Shown in pieces: positions 1 through 10,537 of a DNA stretch of 64,000 nucleotides. How positions within the stretch are numbered: the first letter of the stretch is position 1; every line of letters begins with the position of its first letter. The notes under the pieces were generated by a model that saw only the letters and a program-made list of their open reading frames with translations, was not told the DNA's origin and searched no databases. Source of the DNA: Blastomyces gilchristii SLH14081 (Eukaryota; Ascomycota; Eurotiomycetes; Onygenales; Ajellomycetaceae); NCBI RefSeq assembly GCF_000003855.2, contig NW_003101682.1:7881551-7945550 (forward strand). The letters are read 5' to 3'. The position numbers and the translations under genes were made by a program.

Positions 1-79
1 GAGAAGGGGGAAAGAAAAGCAAAAGATTCATCATATATTACGGTCGCCCAAGCTCGTGTTTTCCTACCTCTTTTAAAAT

Positions 80-3000
80 TTAATCTCCCATCACATCATC
101 GTCAATTTCGTCAGGGGGCGGAGTCAGTTCCAAATCTTCATCAGCTGTTCCCATGTGAGGGCCCTCGTCCTCCTCCTCCTCATCAACAAGCCCTCGTGCC
201 ACTAAGTCATCTTCCTCATCTTCTTCCGCCTGCGCCGCTTGCTCTTCCTCATCGTCGTCATCTTCAACCATCTCCGCAGACTTCATTTTCCCATTATTCT
301 TCTTCGATGCAGCGCCAGAAGGTCCAGCCCCATTAACCCTAACCTTGTCCTTCGCTGACGCAACTCTCCGCCCCAGAGACTTCCCAACGTCAAGAAACGC
401 CACAACTTCCTTGTAATTCTGTCCGAGACGGCTCTTGTTCCGTAGTAGCTTCTGTCTCAGCTTCCCACTTTGTCGCCCGGGACCATCGAGCACACCACCA
501 ACGATAGCAAGGACCATCTTGCCCGTGAGTTGGCATAATTTCTGCTCGGCTAACAACACACTCCGGACTCGATTGGCAGCCAATATCTCCCGTGTTTCCT
601 CGTCAGCCTCGTCATCATCGTCGTCATCATCTGATGGACTACTATTGATATCTGACGGTGAGTCCATAGGCTCATCATCGTCCGCGACTTCGGCGGCCTC
701 CAGCTTTCGTCGAGACTTTTTAGCGAATGTCCGTTCGGCCGTGTCGTGCATACGGGAAATTAGAGCTTGAGTCTCTGGACTGATTGATTGCACCAAGCTT
801 TGGATTTGGAGAGCAACTTCATCATCTAGTGAAGGGATAGAGTTATCTGCTCCTGCTCCTGAATTACGAAGCGTCCCAAACACGGTTTGGAGGTCAAGTA
901 GGGTTAGCGCGGTGGAGACTCTGAGCTCATCAAGGCCCGAGCGTCCTTGCATTATAGCTGTGAGGACTGCCACGAACGCATCTCGACGGGCAGCAAGCGA
1001 ATCAAAAAATTCAGTATCGAAAGATGGGTCCCGTGATGATAGGGCAGTTCTTACGAACCGTACCTTCCACATAAAATAGACAAGAAGGGTTTTAAAAGTG
1101 TTGGTCGCAAGCTCCAATTCCAACCTCTCTATCTCCTCATCAGAGTCTTCTGCTCGAAGACCTCGTTTGCTTAAGTTGAGAATAATATCGACAGCGGCTT
1201 CCGTTGAGGCTTTTTGTTTCTTAGAGGAAGCACGGCACTCGGCTTCCAGGATGGAACTGCAGTCAGATACACTTGCGAGGTTCGAAATCCGCGTCACTGT
1301 ATTGGACAAAGCAGTAAGAACACTAATGGAGAGAGCGGGCGATTCTTCCGTGCCTTTGGTTACGGATAGCGTACGTAAAGTTTCAATGGTGTCATCCCAG
1401 AGCTCCTGCACTTTGGATTCCATAGCTTCTCTAAGCTCGTCGGAAGTGCGTGCATGTAAGAAGGCCACTGTAGCTTCGGTAAGGACAGCCTGGTCCGAAT
1501 GTGTCAAAAACTGCTTGTTGATATTGCCAATGAGGTCTGAATACGCAGCCGCATCCTTCTGAAGATCCTGGATCAAGTTGAGGTCGACTAAATGCTCTAG
1601 CCGTAGAATAGCAGAAGCAGCCTCAGGTGCTGACCCAAACTTATTCAGGAGTTGGGGGATGATCTGAGATAGACTGTGGGCAATAGATTCCTGTCGATCC
1701 TCCATCCTCTCTACCAACAATTTGGTCTTTCTACCCTTCTTATCTGTATCGGATTTGCCGATGTCCATGATATGTAGTTTCACTGCGCAGCTTAAGACTT
1801 CCAGCAAGATCCCCTCCTGGCCTTCACTTAATTTGTATAGCTTCTTTACTGTAGTAGTGGAATCTTCATCGTTCGAGGTCTCTGGGATCTGAGAGTGGTC
1901 ATAAAGGAGGTACCCAGCCAAATGTTCCCATTGGTGGAGCTCCCCAAAATGAGAATATATAGATTCTGTCGCGAGGACGAATCTCGAATCAACGCGGCCA
2001 TTAAGACTCATTCGTGATAATGAAATATCCTGCTCAGCCGGAACGGCGGGTTCCTGGCCATCATACACCTGAAGAACGTCCGCTAAACATTTGTATTTGA
2101 TCCAAGAGGGGCGAGGTGTTTCGAAATTATCCTCGTCATCGTCATCGACAAACGCTTCGTGTAGCTCTTCCTCCATACTCTCAGTAAGAGTGTCGTAGAC
2201 GTCCTGGATATTCTCCACGAAGAATCTACCAGCGGCTTTGCGCACGCGTGGCTCGCTATCGAAAACAAGTCGCCCAACGCCGTCGATATCATCCGGTTCA
2301 AGCAATCCAGCCTCCCGAATCAAATCCAACAACTCCACAACAGCACAGCGGACGCTGGGTTCGGCATCTCTAGTGGCCATCTCCACGATCCGCGGGCGGA
2401 ATCGCTCCGTGAAAGCGCGGAGCCCGGCAATGTTATCCTTGTTCTGGTAGAGTCGATGGAGCTGGTTCACCACAACAGATCTCGTATGGGCAACTGTATC
2501 CGAAAGGACCCAACCCAAATATCGCAAATATTGGCCGTCGAAAAACATTTGTCTATATGTATTAACCCACCCTCCAAGTGCGTTGACGCACTCTGCTCGA
2601 ATTTTTGGATCGACATCTCTGTAGCGATGAACGAAAACAGTATCAAAGCAGTCACCAAGCCAGCTGTCAATAACTTGCAGTTTTTTCTCCCCTTCTTGGA
2701 CCTTGGATTGCATCGCATCAGCTCTGCCTTTATTCACTGACTTCTTCTTCTTCTCTGTATCCAATTGCTTTCGAGTATTCGACACGGTTAAGGATACTTC
2801 TCTAGCAACATTGCACAACGTCGTCACGATGGCTAGCGAAATTATCGTAGCGGTATGTCTGAAAGGTCGAATAGGGGCGGACGACATTGACGTTACCCAA
2901 ACTTGGATGTTTTCAACAAGGGCAGAATCAGTGTATAGGACTGATGAGCTATGGATGGTTTGGATGAGAGAACTGAAAAAGCTGGTTAAGATGTATTGGA

Positions 3001-3916
3001 AGGACTTGAATTTTTTGATTTTCGAAATAAGGGGGTATTCGGTGATGCTCTGCGCTTGGTATTCTTCTTGGAGGTCATTTAAACGGTTCGCAACATTGTC
3101 AACGTCTTCAATATCGTGGTCGTCCACCTTCAAGTCCGTTCCAGTACACCTCAAGATAAAATTAACCAGATCGGTCATCCCCTTGATATTGTGCTGCTCG
3201 TACTTTGTAAGCCACTCTGCAGCGACAGCATCGGTAGTGTGACCTCGGGCAAAAACCTCAGCTAAAACAAAGAGCGTGTTAGTAAAAATTTTAAGGAATC
3301 GATCGAGCAATAGGGTTGAGCTATCCCTACCATAGAGGCCATCCTCATCCGCAAAATCACTCTGTCTTGCCCGCGGCTTTTTGGACCTAGATACCAGCTG
3401 AGCCCCATTGACAGCAGGGCGAATAGTAAGTTCAGTCGTGAGGCCATTGGTAATTCTTGGTTTCTTCGCCTTCCGCTTAGCGCCGGGCTTCTTGGATTGC
3501 TTGGGTCCTTTGGATGCATTATTCTTCTTCTTAGCAGCTGCCTTCTTTCGTGCCGCCTTCCTCCGTTCCTTAAGTTCTTCCTCATCAGGCGCATCATCCT
3601 CACTTTCGTCCTGGTCGTCTTCGTCTTCCTCTTCTTTTCCATCCTCAGCCCCACTCTCTTCCGCATCGGACGCGTCGTTATCATCCTCGTCCTTATCCCC
3701 GTCTTCCTGCTGAGCAGTACGCTTCCGCTTGGTTGTTCTACCGGCCTGCGACGGGCGACTCGAGCTGTAAGCAGCAAATGAAAAAGGTTCCGGTTTCCGT
3801 TTCACCCGCCCAGACCTCCTCCTACTACTCGCATTTGGGGGTGGTGAGTTGGCGCTCTCACTGGGCTCCGTAAGCGGACTCGAGTCACGCTCATCACCCT
3901 GAGCGGACACCTCCAT
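80..3916 (-). CDS. SCC3: Cohesin subunit SCC3/STAG (Psc3-like)
   Basis: A single uninterrupted frame of 1278 residues, usual for fungal SCC3. The protein is the HEAT-repeat cohesin subunit that binds the kleisin and DNA and supports sister-chromatid cohesion in the nucleus. Residues 1 to about 190 are low complexity: an acidic stretch and then Lys/Ala-rich basic blocks that look like nuclear localisation or DNA-binding tails. The STAG domain follows (about 200-400, with LLDRFLKIFTNTLFVLAEVF), then the stromalin conservative domain (about 410-520, with FDTVFVHRYRDVDPKIRAEC and LGWVLSDTVAHTRSVV). The rest is helical repeats with acidic low-complexity inserts near the C-terminus (DDDDDDDEADEE). 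The start ATG is followed by MEVSAQGDERDSSPLTEPSE. The family call is firm; I saw no intron signals. The upstream space is shared with ureD. Confidence 0.93.
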   Translation of the reverse strand: MEVSAQGDERDSSPLTEPSESANSPPPNASSRRRSGRVKRKPEPFSFAAYSSSRPSQAGRTTKRKRTAQQEDGDKDEDDNDASDAEESGAEDGKEEEDEDDQDESEDDAPDEEELKERRKAARKKAAAKKKNNASKGPKQSKKPGAKRKAKKPRITNGLTTELTIRPAVNGAQLVSRSKKPRARQSDFADEDGLYGRDSSTLLLDRFLKIFTNTLFVLAEVFARGHTTDAVAAEWLTKYEQHNIKGMTDLVNFILRCTGTDLKVDDHDIEDVDNVANRLNDLQEEYQAQSITEYPLISKIKKFKSFQYILTSFFSSLIQTIHSSSVLYTDSALVENIQVWVTSMSSAPIRPFRHTATIISLAIVTTLCNVAREVSLTVSNTRKQLDTEKKKKSVNKGRADAMQSKVQEGEKKLQVIDSWLGDCFDTVFVHRYRDVDPKIRAECVNALGGWVNTYRQMFFDGQYLRYLGWVLSDTVAHTRSVVVNQLHRLYQNKDNIAGLRAFTERFRPRIVEMATRDAEPSVRCAVVELLDLIREAGLLEPDDIDGVGRLVFDSEPRVRKAAGRFFVENIQDVYDTLTESMEEELHEAFVDDDDEDNFETPRPSWIKYKCLADVLQVYDGQEPAVPAEQDISLSRMSLNGRVDSRFVLATESIYSHFGELHQWEHLAGYLLYDHSQIPETSNDEDSTTTVKKLYKLSEGQEGILLEVLSCAVKLHIMDIGKSDTDKKGRKTKLLVERMEDRQESIAHSLSQIIPQLLNKFGSAPEAASAILRLEHLVDLNLIQDLQKDAAAYSDLIGNINKQFLTHSDQAVLTEATVAFLHARTSDELREAMESKVQELWDDTIETLRTLSVTKGTEESPALSISVLTALSNTVTRISNLASVSDCSSILEAECRASSKKQKASTEAAVDIILNLSKRGLRAEDSDEEIERLELELATNTFKTLLVYFMWKVRFVRTALSSRDPSFDTEFFDSLAARRDAFVAVLTAIMQGRSGLDELRVSTALTLLDLQTVFGTLRNSGAGADNSIPSLDDEVALQIQSLVQSISPETQALISRMHDTAERTFAKKSRRKLEAAEVADDDEPMDSPSDINSSPSDDDDDDDEADEETREILAANRVRSVLLAEQKLCQLTGKMVLAIVGGVLDGPGRQSGKLRQKLLRNKSRLGQNYKEVVAFLDVGKSLGRRVASAKDKVRVNGAGPSGAASKKNNGKMKSAEMVEDDDDEEEQAAQAEEDEEDDLVARGLVDEEEEDEGPHMGTADEDLELTPPPDEIDDDVMGD

Positions 3917-4819
3917 TTTTTTATTCTATGCGACGGCAGAATGGCTTGTCTCTAGTCCAGAAATCAGTGGGGCTGATTGTTGTATTGCGCGTGGACTTTT
4001 TTGTTTCCGAGGATCAGGCCAGGACGCGACTTTGGGCAGAATCGAAGTGCGGCGAGCGGTAACGCGTTGGGTGGGGGTAGGGTCAACAGTGGGCGAGGAA
4101 TAAGTCGTTATTCGTGGATAGGAGACACGACATTGATGGTAGACAGCGGTCCAAGTTGGGAAGATATCAAACCGAGCGTCGCGGGTCAATGTGAGGATTC
4201 AACTGTTCGCTTTTCTAGCAAACGCGACGACAGAGGATTGGCTGCTGCGACATTTCCCCTTTGGGACAGCCAGTACGGATGGCATGGCGCTAGTGTACGA
4301 TATAGTATTTGTATCAAAATAATTTACCTAGGTTACAAGATTGCAACATTTGCACAGCCCAGCAGTGCGGTACCCTAGGCCAACTTGGAGGAACAAAGGT
4401 CCCAGCAGCGTCATACTTACGTCGTAAAACCAGAACACGGCTATTTTGGCGGTGTAATCATGGCCAAGTTACCCTCCGGCCGTACCAGCCCGTTTCGATG
4501 ACCTAGGTTATATTCTGTACCTGTAACATTTTCTGCCAACTTCCAACATTCGGCCTCGACGACGAAGGCTAAAAAGCGGATTGACACCGGCCGCTCCAAC
4601 AGCTTTCTCAATATTGGATTATTGATGAATGGCGATGGATCCCTTCTTTGATGTGCTCCACGATGAAAAGTCAAACGCGGTTACCGCCACATCGTCGCCT
4701 CCCTTGGGCTCTGTGTGTAGGATATAAATCGACTGAGGAATACTAAATAGTTTCAATATCTCGCTCTCAGATTAATTTAATCTTTTCCTATATATCCGAT
4801 TGATAAACTAAGAACAAAG
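3917..4819. promoter_or_regulatory. Divergent intergenic region SCC3 / ureD
   Basis: About 900 bp between the two start codons, with no credible ORF. On the SCC3 side it carries a perfect MluI-cell-cycle-box core, ACGCGT, at 4062-4067 and two further ACGCG cores at 4024-4028 and 4222-4226. On the ureD side there is a TATA-like gatataaat near 4722 and a TGATAA at 4801-4806, which fits the HGATAR consensus of the nitrogen regulator AreA/NIT2. GATA sites are common by chance, so nitrogen control of ureD is only a suggestion. Confidence 0.45.
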
Positions 4820-6154
4820 ATGTACAAGACATTCACTACCCTTCCACCGAAGGAAACCATACGTTCACCAAATGTTCCAAAGACCCCCTTCGCTTCCCCC
4901 TTCGCAACAAACCACGCCGCTCCAGGCAAAGGGGAGGTTGTCCTCTCTGTACTCCCGCCTTGTGTTACAACCATCTCGCAGCTGTCTTATCAATACCCTC
5001 TAAAGATTCTTAACCGGACTCCCGCAACACCCCTCAATTCCAAATATCCGGAATGTGCATCCATCCCCGTCCATCTCTACCTGCTCACTTATGGCGGTGG
5101 GTTGCTTCCCGGTGACCACATCGATGTCTCGATCACCCTGCTACCGCGCACGAGATTGGTGATGACAACCCCGCAAGGAAGCACGAAGATATATAAGACA
5201 GAACGGACGAGGGCGTCGGACGGAGGCGGCCAGCCCGTCATCCAAAACCTCAGCGCCAACCAACAGTGGCATGCAGATGGCGATGCCAGAGGCGTTAATA
5301 TTGAATATTTAGAGCGCGATAGAGACTCTTCACGATCCAAAAGTAGTCAGATACTGGATGTGAAACTGAGCAACCAGACCGGTCTCTGCTATATCCCTGA
5401 CCCGTCACAGCCGTTCCAAGATAGCCAGTATGAGCAGCTACTGCGCTTCACGCTTCTACAGGACAAGCCTTCGGGGGACTCGAATGCCGAAAACAACTAC
5501 GGACCAAGTCTTTGTGTCCTCGACTGGGTCAGCCAAGGCCGGTCAGCGCGTGGTGAAGACTGGAACTTCAACTCCTGGAAGGGGCGGAGCGAAGTCTGGT
5601 CCGAGGACCCGTCCACGGGCGAACGCAAACTGCTCCTCCGCGACACCGTCGTCCTGGAAGACGAAACAAGATACGTAGAGGATGAAGAGGGGAATTTAGT
5701 ACCTCTTCCCAACCTGGATTTTCATCCAATACCACCACCGCAACCATCATCCGCATCCCAACTCCAACCACCCTACGACACCTCCCTCACCCCTTCACCC
5801 CTCTCTATCCAAGCACGCACACGCCCGCACGGGATCGTGGGAACCCTAATCCTCCACGGACCCCTCTTCGATTCCCTCGCCTCCTTCATGATGAAAGAAT
5901 TCTCCTCATTACCACGTATTGGCGGGCGAAATTGGGCTGCATCGAATGCTGCTACTACTACGTCTACCGTCAGCGGCACAGCCTCCGAGCCGCCCCCCGT
6001 AACATGGACGGCGTCGCGCGTGCGATCAAATTTCGTTCTTGTGAAGTTTGGAGCGAAGGATTTTGAGAGCGCGAAAGAGTGGTTGGGGGAGTTGGTGAGG
6101 AGGGAAGGGAGCCTGGTGGGGGAGTTTGGGACGGAGGCAGTGGGTTGTTTGTAA
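4820..6154 (+). CDS. ureD: Urease accessory protein UreD
   Basis: An intronless frame of 444 residues. UreD (UreH) is the scaffold that binds apo-urease and, with UreF and UreG, helps insert nickel into the active site in the cytosol. Recognisable family blocks are VHLYLLTYGGGLLPGDHIDV (about 75-95) followed by LLPRTRLVMTTPQGSTKIYK (about 107-126), the conserved core in which UreD receives urease. The Q-W-H-x-D segment and LCYIPDPSQPF follow. The protein is longer than the roughly 270-residue bacterial form because of a fungal-type acidic and Pro/Ser-rich insertion around residues 285-335. No other urease gene is in the window. It is transcribed away from SCC3 and converges on the AIM6-like gene. 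Confidence 0.92.
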   Translation: MYKTFTTLPPKETIRSPNVPKTPFASPFATNHAAPGKGEVVLSVLPPCVTTISQLSYQYPLKILNRTPATPLNSKYPECASIPVHLYLLTYGGGLLPGDHIDVSITLLPRTRLVMTTPQGSTKIYKTERTRASDGGGQPVIQNLSANQQWHADGDARGVNIEYLERDRDSSRSKSSQILDVKLSNQTGLCYIPDPSQPFQDSQYEQLLRFTLLQDKPSGDSNAENNYGPSLCVLDWVSQGRSARGEDWNFNSWKGRSEVWSEDPSTGERKLLLRDTVVLEDETRYVEDEEGNLVPLPNLDFHPIPPPQPSSASQLQPPYDTSLTPSPLSIQARTRPHGIVGTLILHGPLFDSLASFMMKEFSSLPRIGGRNWAASNAATTTSTVSGTASEPPPVTWTASRVRSNFVLVKFGAKDFESAKEWLGELVRREGSLVGEFGTEAVGCL

Positions 6155-6817
6155 TTTTTTTTTTTTTTCGTCGAATGTTTCGACCATGCAAAAAGTGGCT
6201 ATGCGGAGAATTATCCATCGCCTTCGTTTCTTCGTCTGTATATATTTCAAGCAGGCCTTGTTGCATAAACAGGATTAGCCAAAACCAGCGCGAGACGCAA
6301 GAAAATTAACACGTGGGCAACTATTTGCTCACATGTTCTATAGAACAATTCGGGTCATAACCAAAGACCAAAGCCCCCCTAGGTTGCACTTACAGTCGAA
6401 ATGGGAAAACTCTATGCAAGTTAAGCGGTCATATATCCAATGTAGAGTTCATGAGGCCACCATCCCATGAAGCGCCAAACATGAGAGAACATAAAATCTA
6501 ATCCAAGGTTGCATACCACTAGTATATAAGTACTAGGTAGGGGGAGCAAAATGAAGAGACCGATATCTCGCAGACCCACATTCCGGATATCAAAATCATA
6601 ATGAACGAACCCAAACGCCCTCAACCCAGTTAATCAAAATCCAAAAAAGGAAAACAAAAGGAGCAGAAAATCCCCTATGTAGTACAAGTATAGCCAAGAG
6701 TTCGTCTATCCAGATCTAATAAGAGCGCGCACAAAATGCTCACAAGCATCCAAGAAAGCGAGGATTAAGGAACCAACGCAACCAAAACCAAACCCCCAAC
6801 TATTTATTTGACATTCG
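6155..6817. other. Convergent 3' intergenic region, no gene seen
   Basis: Space between the stop codons of ureD and the AIM6-like gene. It starts with a 14-T run right after the ureD stop and is otherwise unremarkable AT-rich 3'-flanking sequence. Small frames here lack family resemblance. Confidence 0.5.
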
Positions 6818-8431
6818 TCATTGCAACAACGTACTCTCGCCCCAATCCATTTTCGCCGCGCTTCTCAAATCGTCGACGTTCAAAATATCCACGCCTTCCC
6901 TAATCAGCACAGTCCAGAGGTAATTCCGCAAGCTACGCGGCCAACTAGGAGTGGACCAGTAGCGCACTTTAAGACCACGTTGGTGTGCACCGCGCACCTG
7001 GGCTCTGAGCAGGTCTAGCTGGCTGTGGCTGAGGCGAAAACTCCAGGGGAATCCGATAGACTTTCTGAATGAGACGGAAGCATAGTAGCTGTTCTTGGGA
7101 TTGTAGACATATGGGTTGGATCCTTCTTCGTTTCTGTGGACTCTAGTGGGAGAGGCGTCTACGGGTCGGGGCTCATATCGTTTTGGAGTTTTATTCTGTT
7201 GATTGCGGCGGGACCTAACGATATCCAACTCGTCGACTTCGAGCTCCTCATCGTCGAGAATGCCTAGGTTTGAGGATTGTTGCGCACTTCCTATGATCGC
7301 ATCCTTCGCCAGCTTATCGAGTGGGGCGTCGAAAAAGACATCTCTATATGTATCATTGGCGGTAATGTTTTCAAAATGCGCTTTTCCTGTCGCAACTACT
7401 GTTACTGGGCCTTCGGTCACACTTGTTCCATTGAAATAAGTAAGATACCCCCGATCACGCAGTGGGGACAGTTGAGAAAGGAGATATGGCCAAGCATCGG
7501 CTCCTTTGTTCTTGAAATCGATGAGCAGGACGAGGGTCTGCGAGGGCTTTGTATCAAAAACACCATTTGGTGGTTTATTGGGATTCGGATGGAAATGAGC
7601 AATAGGGTTCTGCTTTTCTAAGATCTCAACAAGGGGGTCGATATACATCTTCGTCAAAGTCTTATCCGGAGCGAGAGACCCTGTGGTATGGCCCACGAAG
7701 AGATCGCCATCGAAGAGCCAGATGTCTGCCTCTACACTGATGCAGCCGGCCTCAAGGGCAGAAAACAATGGTACGGGCCGCCAATAGTCGTTGTGAGAAT
7801 GGCAGGGGATAGGAATAACACCATCCGTGGTATCATTAGGCGCATGAGAAAGATACTCGCCTGGCTGGCCGGGTCGACCTGAGCGAGCAATAGCCCTCTC
7901 GATATCACTGGGGAAGAAGGATACGAAGGCCCCCAGGGTCAGAGCGACAAATTGGACCAGTCCTCTATTGTTGGTGCCAGTGTCAGCCATATTCAGTGCC
8001 TTTGTCCACTTTCGCCAGCGTCTGGTTCTCAACAGACGCATCAAGCGGGGTTCGTAACAGATAGGGAAAGAATAAATGTTTCTAGAGTGACCAAGGGATT
8101 AAATGATAGGGGAGATGTATGTATTTCACTAAACAAGCGGGAGGGGAAACACCAACAGCACAGTCAAACAGCCCACGATGCAATACAGCAGCAGGCGCCC
8201 CGTCCTCCGCCGCCCTTTCCTCGGCGATTTGGCGGATTTGCTACAACAAGCAAGGCAGGAAGCGTGCAGAGAACGGTTTCGCTTGTTCATTGAAGGCTTG
8301 TGTAGTTGCGGTGATGCATAGCCATCATCATCATCGTCGTCGTCGACGTCTTTATATTCATCTTCATCGTCACGATCATGGTACAGCTCCGAGCCTCTTT
8401 CCACCAGCTCGAGAGGCACGACGGCTTCCAT
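6818..8431 (-). CDS. AIM6: AIM6-like PLC-type phosphodiesterase, membrane-anchored
   Basis: The main exon (6818 to about 8000) encodes the catalytic-type domain of the Altered inheritance of mitochondria protein 6 family, a PLC-like phosphodiesterase TIM barrel of unproven substrate. Diagnostic segments are IPCHSHNDYWRPVPLFSALE, CISVEADIWLFDGDLFVGHT, LVLLIDFKNKGADAWPYL, and near the C-terminus LKVRYWSTPSWPRSLRNYLW and GVDILNVDDLRSA. The His/Glu/Asp positions of the PLC-like fold (HNDYW, EADIW, VGHT) are present. A likely first exon starts at the ATG at 8431: an acidic cytosolic tail with a run of Asp, a basic stretch, then a hydrophobic membrane segment (LLLYCIVGCLTVLLVF) that runs into a stop near 8129. 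An intron therefore joins it to the main frame. The junction is unresolved: phase-0 donors near 8135 fit acceptors near 8005-8015. Without exon 1 the protein could begin at the internal Met of MADTGTNNRG. Confidence 0.82.
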
Positions 8432-9190
8432 CTTCCCGCCCGCCCTCCCGCCGTAGGAGGTCAAGCTCGAGTCGACAGTGGATGAAAGTGTAACAGTAGC
8501 CAGTAGTAGTGTCTAGGGTGATGATAATAGACAGTGGTAACGGCAGGATAATGGCATCAATAATCTCCACAGACTAGCGGCGAGAAAATAGATGCTAGGT
8601 CTCCTTTTCTATAATATATAAAACTCTCCAACAAATATAAAATATAGCCCTTGAACTCCGATATATCCCCCTCGAATCCCATAAACTTTCGGATTCTGAT
8701 GAACTATCGTCCGACTCATTCTTTCACTGCCCAACTCAACTGCTGAGACACCTCGTTGCGCGACCACTAGCCCACTACAATTATTGCTATATTAAGAAAA
8801 CTCAATTCTTGTTACATATATGGAATGGTTCAGCCCCTTAACTACCAGTATAGTCTGGGTAGCGATCAAGCTCTCTTGCCCCAGTGTTTTCTGCATATTA
8901 CTATTTTAAAACTTTTCCTATGTACTAATAATACTGAGAGCTGCAGAATTCCTTCCTTGTTACGGCAGCTTATATAACTATGGCCTATAAATTAATCTGA
9001 ATAGTGACATAACTGACATTTGAGTCAAATGGATTTTTTGGTGGAAAAGCTTAATTCCACGTAGTAACTTACTCATTATAGACAACACGCTAATTAGTTA
9101 CACTAGTTTTAATGCAGTTAGCATATTATTATATATGAGTTAGTCAGTCTTGGCTTTCAGACTCACAGATCCCGCAACATTCTCAGCTAG

Positions 9191-9333
9191 AAACCCCCCC
9201 TGGAGATAGAGTCTCTTAGAGTATAGAAGCTCCTTGGGTAAAGAGATCCCCGGGTATAGAGACTCTCAGGTATAGATATCTCTGAGTATAGAGGCCCCCA
9301 GATGTAGAAACCCCCAAGTATAGAGGCTCTCAG
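9191..9333. repeat. Degenerate 16-bp tandem minisatellite
   Basis: Head-to-tail units end in GTATAG or a close variant. Five are in exact 16-bp register from 9244: agatccccgggtatag, agactctcaggtatag, atatctctgagtatag, aggcccccagatgtag, aaacccccaagtatag. A partial aggctctcag follows. Three longer, less regular units (19, 17 and 17 bp) precede them from 9191. Most differences between units are C/T or G/A transitions within the CCCCC/CTCTC core. Confidence 0.8.
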
Positions 9334-10173
9334 AAGATCAGGCTGCAGGTATGATCTTCATTACTCACTCACTATACATGTGATTCTTCTCCCAGAACCC
9401 AGACTGGTCATCTTCATGATGAGATCTCAGAATCATTTGTCAATATTATCTCACATGAAGAACAGTTTTCTTGAGTTTTCTAATGAGAACTTCTTGATCA
9501 CATTCAGAACAAGGTCTTATCACTGTGCAGCATCATAATTCAAATGCTTCATAATTCAAATACTTAATAAGACTTATCAGCTCTAAGCTATTCTCAAAAT
9601 GTAAGAGCAGTGGCTTGCAACTAATCTTTCCTTCTTCTCTTCAGTCAATTTTTCTAAATCATTGTGAAAAATAATCTGCTGAAACATCATAATGATCATA
9701 TATATACACTTTAAAGACAAAAGATCATTAACAAATTCAAGCTCTGAACAGATTGATATATACTTATAATAAGACTGAAAGAAAACATATTGAATGAGTA
9801 ATTAATCTAAGCAGCAGTGTGAAACTCAGAGCTATATCACATGAGATTTTCTAGTTAAGTTTCACAGACCTTTAAGCTCAGTGAAATCATTGATCTCATC
9901 CAAGATCACTGATCTGAACTTGATTTACTCTGATAGAATCATCAGCCTAATGACTCTCAGTGCTTCATCTCACCTGCAAACCTCCTGGTTGGTTAGATAT
10001 GTAACTCAGCACCTGAACCGAATTCGGGTCGTCATGAAAAGCTCCCACGCAGTGGCCTTTGCTGTTCAAGTAACAACAATCCATCGCTGCTAGTTATCAT
10101 TTAGCTAGGCGCTAAGTACGGAAGATAGCGGGGGTAGTTTGGCGCCGAGCGCCGCCAAGAGTTTAGCCCAATT

Positions 10174-10453
10174 TGTTGCACCGACTCCGATAGCTAGAAA
10201 CTATATAAAACTACTCTAGAAATTTTTTAATTTAGTGATTCTACTTGGTAATAGTTTTATCGAATATTAATCTTAAGTAGAAGAAGGATCAGTGATGCTG
10301 CCGTGATATTATAATACCAGTTATATAGATCAGATAATATGATTATAAGATGAAGCTTCTCTTATTCATTGATATGTAGTAAAAGGATGACATACGATCT
10401 GATGGATCTGATCTGTGAAGGCCCCTTAGCACGGCCGCCCAGGGCCCGTAACA
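10174..10453. mobile_element. Possible solo LTR or element end (about 280 bp)
   Basis: The block begins TGTTGC and ends GTAACA, so it has TG...CA ends and near-perfect 6-bp terminal inverted repeats (one mismatch). It contains a very AT-rich middle and a GC-rich edge (cacggccgcccagggcccg). The size suits a fungal LTR. Against it: there is no 5-bp target-site duplication (caatt on the left, atatg on the right) and no second copy in the window. Immediately to the left is a hairpin-forming ttggcgccgagcgccgccaa at about 10139. Weak call. Confidence 0.3.
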
Positions 10454-10537
10454 ATATGAAAGACTCCCTACTCCTCTTCCATGGAACAACAACAGCAAAT
10501 CTGAACAGGAGCGCGCGTGGCTAATAAAACACCGCCC

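Noticed and set aside
435..770. Ser-rich frame antisense to SCC3
   Set aside because: Complement of Asp/Glu-rich SCC3 codons; low complexity and no independent signal.
8129..8293. Plus-strand frames over AIM6 exon 1
   Set aside because: Shadows of the acidic and basic coding stretch on the minus strand.
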